Of a DNA stretch of 20,253 nucleotides, positions 15,494 to 20,253 are shown one piece after another (the stretch's first letter is position 1; each line of letters starts with the position of its first letter). The notes beneath the pieces were generated by a model. That model searched no databases. It worked only from the letters and a program-made list of their open reading frames with translations, and was not told the origin of the DNA. The position numbers and the translations under genes are program-made. The DNA is taken from positions 1 to 20,253 of the forward strand of contig JAQIDF010000509.1 of the NCBI GenBank assembly GCA_027858145.1. The letters run 5' to 3'. The stretch comes from Prolixibacteraceae bacterium. Lineage in GTDB: Bacteria > Bacteroidota > Bacteroidia > Bacteroidales > Prolixibacteraceae.

Positions 15494-16339
15494 ATGGCTT
15501 CAAGAAAGATAATAAAACTGTTAATGATGTTTTTCTGTTTGCTTGAACTTGCATCATGTGAGATGACTTCTGAAATAGATTTTGAAACTATCGACAAATC
15601 AAAATGGATTGTTATTAATGGCTATTTGAGTTCAACCGAGGGAGTTAATGCTGTTGTGAAAAGTACTGTGATGCCCCATAAACCTAAGGCAAGCGATACA
15701 CTTACCGGAGCCGGCGTTTGGCTATACGAGAATGGTCAAAAAGCAGCAACGCTTTATCATAAAAGAGGTCACGAATATTATTTACCAATCGATTCGTTTA
15801 ATTTCAAAAGAAATGTCGCTTATTCAATTCAGGCAAGCGCACCGGGATATACCACAGCTCAGACTATTGATCAGAAGTTGATTAGCCAGCCAATTCCAGA
15901 TGTCGTTCGTATAGCAAAGGATTCGCTAAGCTCCCGGTTTACCTTATATTTCGATTTTGAAAATACCACTTCATCTAAATATTATACATGGGATTATATT
16001 CGCTTCGGTGAAAGATACACAGGAATCAACTACGACACCGGAATTACGCCAAAATACTTTTATAATTCAAAAGGCTTTGACAATAAAATTACTATCGAAA
16101 TATCCCCGATAAGAAACGATGTCGATTCTTTACAGTTAACCTTTTTTCATTTATCTGATGATTATGCAAGTTTTCTGGAGAGTTTTTGGAATTATGATAT
16201 CTCGTATGGCGATTTCAGTTACGAAACGCAATATACTGTTGAATCACAAGTGAAAAATGGATTTGGCTATTTTGCAAGTTATGAAAAAAAGTGTGTAACC
16301 TGGATAAACAATAACAAAAATGAACCAAACAAAGAATAA
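15494..16339 (+). CDS. DUF4249-family lipoprotein (unit 2)
   Basis: Start chosen at ATG 15494 (MASRKIIKLLMMFF...), 281 residues; the lipobox is LASC and the mature protein begins CEMTSEIDFE. A TTG at 15479 would overlap the receptor stop and is unlikely. The N-terminal part has WIVINGYLSSTEGVNAVVK and GAGVWLYENGQKAATL, then YSIQASAPGYTTAQT, the usual DUF4249 immunoglobulin-like pattern. The C-terminal NGFGYFASYEKKCVTW (255-270) matches its relative at 9681. It is 38 residues shorter than that one. It overlaps the next gene by 20 bp, so the two are translationally coupled. Confidence 0.82.
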   Translation: MASRKIIKLLMMFFCLLELASCEMTSEIDFETIDKSKWIVINGYLSSTEGVNAVVKSTVMPHKPKASDTLTGAGVWLYENGQKAATLYHKRGHEYYLPIDSFNFKRNVAYSIQASAPGYTTAQTIDQKLISQPIPDVVRIAKDSLSSRFTLYFDFENTTSSKYYTWDYIRFGERYTGINYDTGITPKYFYNSKGFDNKITIEISPIRNDVDSLQLTFFHLSDDYASFLESFWNYDISYGDFSYETQYTVESQVKNGFGYFASYEKKCVTWINNNKNEPNKE

Positions 16340-16979
16340 AGTTCTTGCATTATTGTTCACTATCATTTTTATAAGCATTGCATCTCAGAGTCTGGGACAA
16401 ATTCAATTTGGGCTTGTAGTGAAAAGCGGACTTTGTAAAGTTAATAGAGAAGATAGAAACTATTCATACGACGATGGAGGGTATATTATACTTCGAGATT
16501 ACTACTTTGATCATGGAGGATATACGTATGCTATGATGTACGCCATTGAGGGGAATATCGTTGAACAGATTGCAAACAGCAGGTTTTCCTTTGAACAAGC
16601 TGTTGGAATAGAAATAAAAACAATAAAAGAAGATAATTCCCTTTACTTTAATGACGGTGAATCTCATATAAATAGTGGGAATGCAATATCTTTATATTTG
16701 CCTGTAAAGTTTAAATATCGTATTGGTGAAAGATTTAACATGTTTATTGGGGGCAGCAATATTTTTAATTTTGCAAGCGATTTTTCTATCAAAAGTAATA
16801 CCTATAACATTCGTGGTGTTGTTGGTTTTGATTTTAAATTGAGTGATAGATACCAATTAGGTGTAGAATATGGGCGTGATATCACTCCATATGCAAACTT
16901 TTATAACGACACATTTCGTTATCGTTTCAATTTATTTGCAGTTGAAGTTGCGATGAGGTTGTCAAAAAGAAATATGTAA
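16320..16979 (+). CDS. Small outer-membrane beta-barrel protein with recombined 3' end
   Basis: 219 residues: a signal peptide to about SLGQ (24-27), then alternating strands with Gly- and aromatic-rich turns (FEQAVGIEIKTI, YLPVKFKYRIGERFNMFIGG, GVVGFDFKLSDRYQLGVEYG, FRYRFNLFAVEVAM). This suggests an OMP_b-brl / PorT-like eight-stranded barrel. It overlaps the DUF4249 gene by 20 bp. Its last nine codons and stop (16953-16979) lie in the 69-bp direct repeat, read in a different frame from the biotin-carrier gene, so the protein ends SKRNM instead of the expected terminal aromatic residue. The native C-terminus was probably replaced by recombination, which may impair assembly. Role in the unit unknown. 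Confidence 0.75.
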   Translation: MNQTKNKVLALLFTIIFISIASQSLGQIQFGLVVKSGLCKVNREDRNYSYDDGGYIILRDYYFDHGGYTYAMMYAIEGNIVEQIANSRFSFEQAVGIEIKTIKEDNSLYFNDGESHINSGNAISLYLPVKFKYRIGERFNMFIGGSNIFNFASDFSIKSNTYNIRGVVGFDFKLSDRYQLGVEYGRDITPYANFYNDTFRYRFNLFAVEVAMRLSKRNM

Positions 16980-17020
16980 TGATTGAAATACTATAAAAGA
17001 AGGCCTTCGGGCCTTTTTTT
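16952..17020 (+). repeat. Direct repeat, copy 2 (right edge of the accessory block)
   Basis: 69 bp matching 6922-6990 with one mismatch at 16992. Here the biotin-carrier coding sequence is out of frame and supplies the stop codon of the barrel gene instead. No remainder of the carrier gene lies upstream of it. Confidence 0.95.
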
Positions 17021-17022
17021 TT
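17000..17022 (+). terminator. Terminator of accessory unit 2 (duplicated carboxylase terminator)
   Basis: AAGGCC (17000-17005), TTCG, GGCCTT (17010-17015), T run to 17022. It is the same hairpin as at 6970, brought in by the direct repeat, and it now terminates the receptor/DUF4249/barrel operon. Confidence 0.88.
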
Positions 17023-17089
17023 ATGCCTTTTGTTTCGAACCCGGTTATTCAACAATATTTGTTTTATTCAACATTAATATTTAGTTTAG

Positions 17090-17299
17090 ATGTCTGAATA
17101 CAAACAAGAAACGCCGATGCCCCTAAAATCCTTCATAACACTTCAGTTCGAACTCGATACAAATGCTCCCGTGTTTTTATTGTGGTTTAATTACAACAAC
17201 CGTATTGTCGCGTCACGAAATGACAGAGATGTAAACTATAATAGAACTTTATATAAATCACCTGACAGGGGTTTATTGGGTGGTTTTAGGCGTATATAA
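17090..17299 (+). CDS. Doubtful small hypothetical protein
   Basis: An open frame of 69 codons starting MSEYKQETPMPLKSFITLQF and ending GLLGGFRRI. I recognise no family, signal peptide or membrane segment, and no promoter or ribosome-binding site is evident. It lies in a stretch where other frames have decayed, so it may be a fragment. Reported for completeness only. Confidence 0.2.
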   Translation: MSEYKQETPMPLKSFITLQFELDTNAPVFLLWFNYNNRIVASRNDRDVNYNRTLYKSPDRGLLGGFRRI

Positions 17300-17360
17300 A
17301 TGAGTTAACGGCAAGGTTAAAATTCGCCACAATGAGAGATCAACAACTAAATTTCAATAG

Positions 17361-17706
17361 ATGTCAGCCATGAAAAAGATTTTATTTGTTTTATTTTCCT
17401 TACAGATATTCAAATTATTAAACTTTTATCTTACGACAAAGAATTAGAAGGCAAAGTTTTCAATTTGATAATTAAAGAATTTTTAAAGGCAAAAGCAATT
17501 ATCGTTTACGACAATTAAATACCTAAGATAAAGGCAAATTGACAATACCAATAAATGAAGAGTTTCCGATTCTTGCATATACAGCACCTTTTAAATCTAA
17601 TTCTTCTTTTCAGTCATATTGTCTGCTTGATGAAGCTCCTATTGTCGAATGGTATGATAAGTTTAAAATCAAGTGTTTTTATGTAATATATCTTGAGATA
17701 AAATAA
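17361..17706 (+). pseudogene. Decayed small exported-protein gene with two apparent frameshifts
   Basis: Three consecutive coding-like pieces lie in three frames. The first is MSAMKKILFVLFS from 17361, a signal-peptide start closed by TAG at 17445. The second is LTDIQIIKLLSYDKELEG and onward to IIVYDN, with stop at 17516. The third is DKGKLTIPINEEFPILAY to YLEIK, 17527-17706. Each piece is open where the previous one fails, and both frame changes are in the same direction. This suggests one gene of about 110 codons disrupted twice. The family is not recognised. Sequencing errors in A/T runs are an alternative. Confidence 0.4.
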
Positions 17707-17892
17707 AAAACCAGCCGTTGACATTTTATATGTTTAACTGTGCATTCAGTGCTAAATTGCAACTTTTCAACCCATTCTGAAAAGAAAACTGTCGATGAAG
17801 GTGAAAAAATTACATCATCAACAATCCCAAAAACGGGAATGATGATTCCTTAAATACATATAATCAAAGTGATTAATTAAAAACGATGATAC
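17707..17892. other. Intergenic remnant before the DUF2007 gene
   Basis: A start-less open frame ends SSTIPKTGMMIP with TAA at 17851-17853. It may be a further coding fragment. A bulged inverted repeat (ATCATC...TCCC / GGGA...GATGAT) covers about 17807-17846. The rest shows nothing recognisable. Confidence 0.25.
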
Positions 17893-18138
17893 ATGAAAAC
17901 GAAGAATGATAATAACATCATTGAAGTGTTTGCCGGAACTTCATTAGATGCAGCGATTGTCAATAGTTTATTAGAAGATTCTGATATAAAAACATTCTTG
18001 AAAGATGAGTTTATGGGGTCAATTGCTCCGTGGCAAGTTTCGGCGGGAGGTGCAGGAGCAGTTAAGATTATTATCAATAGCAAGGACTATGACAAAGCAA
18101 AACTGATTATTGAAAAATATGAAGAAAGTAGAAAATAA
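17893..18138 (+). CDS. DUF2007-family putative signal-transducing protein
   Basis: 81 residues. IIEVFAGTSLDAAIVNSLLE (9-28), then DSDIKTFLKDEFMGSIAPW (29-47) and GGAGAVKIIINSKDYDKAKL (52-71) match the DUF2007 fold, a small PII-like domain. The pattern VF-G-T-x-x-A-x-x-V-x-x-L-L-E and the late DY-KA--I are diagnostic. The protein is cytosolic; its role is unknown in the family. An ATG nine bases upstream is out of frame. The VanZ-like gene follows after 35 bp, possibly in one transcript. Confidence 0.85.
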   Translation: MKTKNDNNIIEVFAGTSLDAAIVNSLLEDSDIKTFLKDEFMGSIAPWQVSAGGAGAVKIIINSKDYDKAKLIIEKYEESRK

Positions 18139-18173
18139 CGACTGCTAGCATTTTATATTTTTAACTATCAATA

Positions 18174-18554
18174 ATGAAAAGAAATCGATTACTTATTGTA
18201 AGTATAATTATAGTGTTTATTGTCACCATGGTGCCTGGTGATGGAAATGTAGCAGGGAACTATTTAGATAAAGTTGTTCATTTCTTGGTTTTCCTTATGC
18301 TTTCAATTAATATTTGCTACCGATTCTATGAAAATAAAAGACTTATCGACAGTTTGATTTGGGCAATTTTCTTTGGTTTAATGACAGAAGTAATTCAACA
18401 ATTTATACCAGGAAGAAATATGGATATATATGATGCCATAGCAGATACACTAGGTGTAATATCAGGATTTTATTTATATAAAAAAGCTCATATTAAAATT
18501 GACATAATACTGTTAAAATTAAGCTTCTCATGGCGCAGTGGTAAAACCAAATAG
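18174..18554 (+). CDS. VanZ-family membrane protein
   Basis: 126 residues with four predicted transmembrane segments (about 6-21, 32-48, 60-75 and 88-101). VanZ hallmarks are present: the DKVVHFLVFLMLS segment with its conserved His, the GLMTEVIQQFIPGRNMDIYD motif and AIADTLGVISGFYLY. The motif E-x-x-Q-x-(F)-x-P-x-R-x-x-D-x-x-D is the family core. VanZ of Tn1546 gives teicoplanin resistance, but chromosomal relatives such as this are common and of unknown function. No vancomycin-resistance genes are nearby. The C-terminal 20 residues are poorly conserved. Confidence 0.85.
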   Translation: MKRNRLLIVSIIIVFIVTMVPGDGNVAGNYLDKVVHFLVFLMLSINICYRFYENKRLIDSLIWAIFFGLMTEVIQQFIPGRNMDIYDAIADTLGVISGFYLYKKAHIKIDIILLKLSFSWRSGKTK

Positions 18555-18740
18555 TTACAATTCGACCTTTCGGAAAAGGGCGGTCCTGTTATTGTATCTC
18601 ACCCAACAACTAAATGTAATCGGGAACAGTTTTTTTTAACGATCATTTATCAATTGACAACTATCCACGTAGATATTTATCAAAAAGCAAACATTACAAA
18701 CATAACAAACAACCATTAATTAAATCTAAAGACCAAATTT

Positions 18741-19208
18741 ATGAATACTGAAAAAAGTAGTGCTGATGAAGTTGCAATAGGAGGTTGGCTAATACTTGTT
18801 TTAATTGGCTTAATTGTTAGTCCAATAAGAATTGGAATTACTCTTTTTAGAGATTTTGTGCCTCTTTTTGACTCAATCTCTTTATTTGACGCTTATCCAA
18901 CATTAAAGACAATGATCTATGTGGAGACATTTGCAAATGCTGCCTTCGCAATTTTTGCTTTATTTCTATTAGTTCTGATGATTAGTAAGGATTACAGATT
19001 TCCTAAATTGATGATTATTTTTTACGTTGCAAACTTAGTCTTTGTTATAGGAGATGCTGCTTATGTTTCACAAAGCCCGGAAATTAAGCAGTTTGTTGAA
19101 ATTGGAGATTCAACAAAGGAAATTGCAAGAGCCGTCATAGGAACAGTTATTTGGGTTCCATACATGCTCATGTCAACACGTGTAGAAAGAACTTTTGTAA
19201 AGAAATAA
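18741..19208 (+). CDS. DUF2569-family integral membrane protein
   Basis: 155 residues. The start region EVAIGGWLILVLIGLIVSPI, the central helices (AAFAIFALFLLVLMI, KLMIIFYVANLVFVIGDAA) and the ending AVIGTVIWVPYMLMSTRVER then TF fit DUF2569, a four-helix membrane family; the W-x-P-Y-x-x-x-S-x-R-V-x-x-T-F tail is characteristic. Function is unknown in the family. It stands alone, 186 bp after the VanZ-like gene; that gap holds no other recognisable feature. The next gene, ispE, is convergent. Confidence 0.82.
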   Translation: MNTEKSSADEVAIGGWLILVLIGLIVSPIRIGITLFRDFVPLFDSISLFDAYPTLKTMIYVETFANAAFAIFALFLLVLMISKDYRFPKLMIIFYVANLVFVIGDAAYVSQSPEIKQFVEIGDSTKEIARAVIGTVIWVPYMLMSTRVERTFVKK

Positions 19209-19430
19209 ATGTGCTAACATAAGCTTAAATGCAATGCGGTGTCAGAATGTCACCATTACAATGTCCTGCCGGTTAGAGGCATCTGGAATATCAATATCTG
19301 CTTTTAGCGTTGCAACACCCGGGGTTAAAAAGCAATAATTGATTATCTGATAGTTAGTCGAGTTCTGCCAGAAGTACGGAAAACAAGTGGATAACACCTT
19401 TGCACTCTCAGGTGTATTTCTGTTTGAGAG
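19209..19430. other. Convergent intergenic region between the DUF2569 gene and ispE
   Basis: 222 bp without a recognised gene. ACTCTCA/TGAGAGT (19404-19410, 19425-19431) could form a weak hairpin just past the ispE stop. On the minus strand, the frame of ispE stays open for about 59 codons after its stop. Confidence 0.35.
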
Positions 19431-20246
19431 TTAATAGAGCAGCGTTTCGGTATGAATAAAACATCCCTTAAATTGAGTGATGATATTTTCTGGGCGATGT
19501 TTAAATATCCCGAACACTGATGAACCGCTGCCCGACATAGCCACATATTCGGCTCCCATTTTGTAAAGTTTTTCTTTTATATGCTTAATTTTAGGATGTT
19601 TCTTAAAAACACTTTCTTCAAAATCGTTGCTAATGTTGTTTCTCCATGAGCGAACTGGCTCTTGCAATAACTTTTCCAGTTTGCGTGAAGGTACAGCTGG
19701 TTTAACACCAGCATAGGCTTCTGCAGTTGAAACCGGGATGTCGGGTTTTGCCAGAACAAGGTTCATGCCCCTTAATGAAACAGGATGTGGATTTAAAATC
19801 TCACCCCTTCCGCTTGCCAGCATGGGAGTGTTTTCGATAAAGAAAGGGCAGTCGCTGCCCAGTTCTGCGGCTTTTTGTTTTAGCTCCTGCCTGCTTATGC
19901 AAAGTTCAAAAATATCGTTCAGAGCTGTAAGCATGAATGCTGCATCGGAAGACCCGCCACCTAGTCCGGCACCAAAAGGTATTTGTTTGTGCAAGTGTAT
20001 TTTAACATTAGGCAGTTTGTGGGTTTTTTGCAATATCCTGTAAGCCCGAACAATAAGATTATTTTCAGTGTTGCTGCTTATGGGTATACCACTTTGAGAG
20101 TAAGAGAATTGGCTTGAAGGTTTTACTTCCATGATATCACAAAGTTGGATGGGATAAAAAAGACTTTCCAAATCGTGAAAATTATCCGCTCGTTTTCGGA
20201 TGATATCAAGTCCGATATTGATTTTTGCATGTGGATAAACAATCAT
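19431..20246 (-). CDS. ispE: 4-diphosphocytidyl-2-C-methyl-D-erythritol kinase
   Basis: 271 residues, a GHMP-superfamily kinase of the MEP isoprenoid pathway that phosphorylates the 2-hydroxyl of CDP-methylerythritol. The N-terminus YPHAKINIGLDIIRKRADNFHDLE contains the catalytic-site Lys8 and the substrate-binding HDLES segment. The ATP loop PFGAGLGGGSSDAA is at 90-103, GSDCPFFI (catalytic Asp132) at 130-137 and the C-terminal glycine motif MSGSGSSVFGIF at about 239-250. Length is slightly short of the E. coli enzyme (283) but usual for Bacteroidota. The start at MIVYPHAKIN is supported by conservation right from residue 5. Upstream partners lie outside the window. Confidence 0.96.
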   Translation of the reverse strand: MIVYPHAKINIGLDIIRKRADNFHDLESLFYPIQLCDIMEVKPSSQFSYSQSGIPISSNTENNLIVRAYRILQKTHKLPNVKIHLHKQIPFGAGLGGGSSDAAFMLTALNDIFELCISRQELKQKAAELGSDCPFFIENTPMLASGRGEILNPHPVSLRGMNLVLAKPDIPVSTAEAYAGVKPAVPSRKLEKLLQEPVRSWRNNISNDFEESVFKKHPKIKHIKEKLYKMGAEYVAMSGSGSSVFGIFKHRPENIITQFKGCFIHTETLLY

Positions 20247-20253
20247 TATTTTT

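Noticed and set aside
6991..17020. Composite transposon or prophage
   Set aside because: No transposase, integrase, terminal inverted repeats or phage genes are present; the bracketing repeat is host gene sequence and not an insertion sequence.
18174..18554. Glycopeptide-resistance gene
   Set aside because: VanZ-like proteins are widespread and there are no other van genes in the window.
17707..19240. Integron-type cassette array (small genes with similar inter-gene sequences such as the AGCATTTTATAT stretch near 18146)
   Set aside because: The stretches at about 17717 and 18146 are only loosely alike, lack attC-type paired core sites, and no integrase is seen.
19343..19546. 67-codon minus-strand open frame overlapping the end of ispE
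   Set aside because: It lies mostly inside ispE in another frame and has no recognisable features.

Overview
This window looks like chromosome of a member of the Bacteroidota, probably an anaerobic or marine Marinilabiliales/Prolixibacteraceae-type bacterium. That placement is an inference. It rests on TonB-dependent receptors with N-terminal carboxypeptidase-regulatory-like domains, two DUF4249 lipoproteins, a tRNA-guanine transglycosylase lacking the usual zinc cysteines, -7 boxes close to TAnnTTTG, and weak or absent Shine-Dalgarno sequences.

Layout. Positions 1-351 are the tail of an AlbA_2/RecG-like ATPase regulator. A cluster of six small hairpins (412-611, REP-like) follows. A minus-strand housekeeping block runs from 2473 down to 789: an ECF sigma factor, rsmG (16S rRNA methyltransferase) and the tiny rpmH (ribosomal protein L34). 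The plus strand then carries tgt and an LptF/LptG permease, followed by a carboxyltransferase plus biotin-carrier pair (5075-6966) ending in a strong terminator.

A roughly 10-kb accessory block (about 6991-17020) follows. It is bracketed by a 69-bp direct repeat (68 of 69 bases identical) made of the biotin-carrier gene's 3' end and its terminator. The block has two units. Unit 1: an unknown surface-type lipoprotein with a C-terminal tandem cysteine repeat, a hairpin terminator, a DsbA-like lipoprotein with a SurA-like N-terminal part, a DUF4249 lipoprotein, a TonB-dependent receptor, and a vestigial barrel C-terminus. Unit 2: a second TonB-dependent receptor, a second DUF4249 lipoprotein and a small outer-membrane barrel protein. 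Both units start with the same promoter architecture (TTG, 19 bp, TAnnATTG, then AGTCTCTTAAACA). The first two genes of unit 1 are far more AT-rich than anything around them. My reading is a cell-envelope system in which a cysteine-containing exported lipoprotein is served by a thiol oxidoreductase and by duplicated receptor/DUF4249 pairs. Its substrate and direction of transport cannot be told from sequence.

Right of the block, 17021-17892 is a graveyard of decayed coding fragments. Three small genes (DUF2007, VanZ-like, DUF2569) follow, and the window ends with ispE (isoprenoid biosynthesis) on the minus strand.
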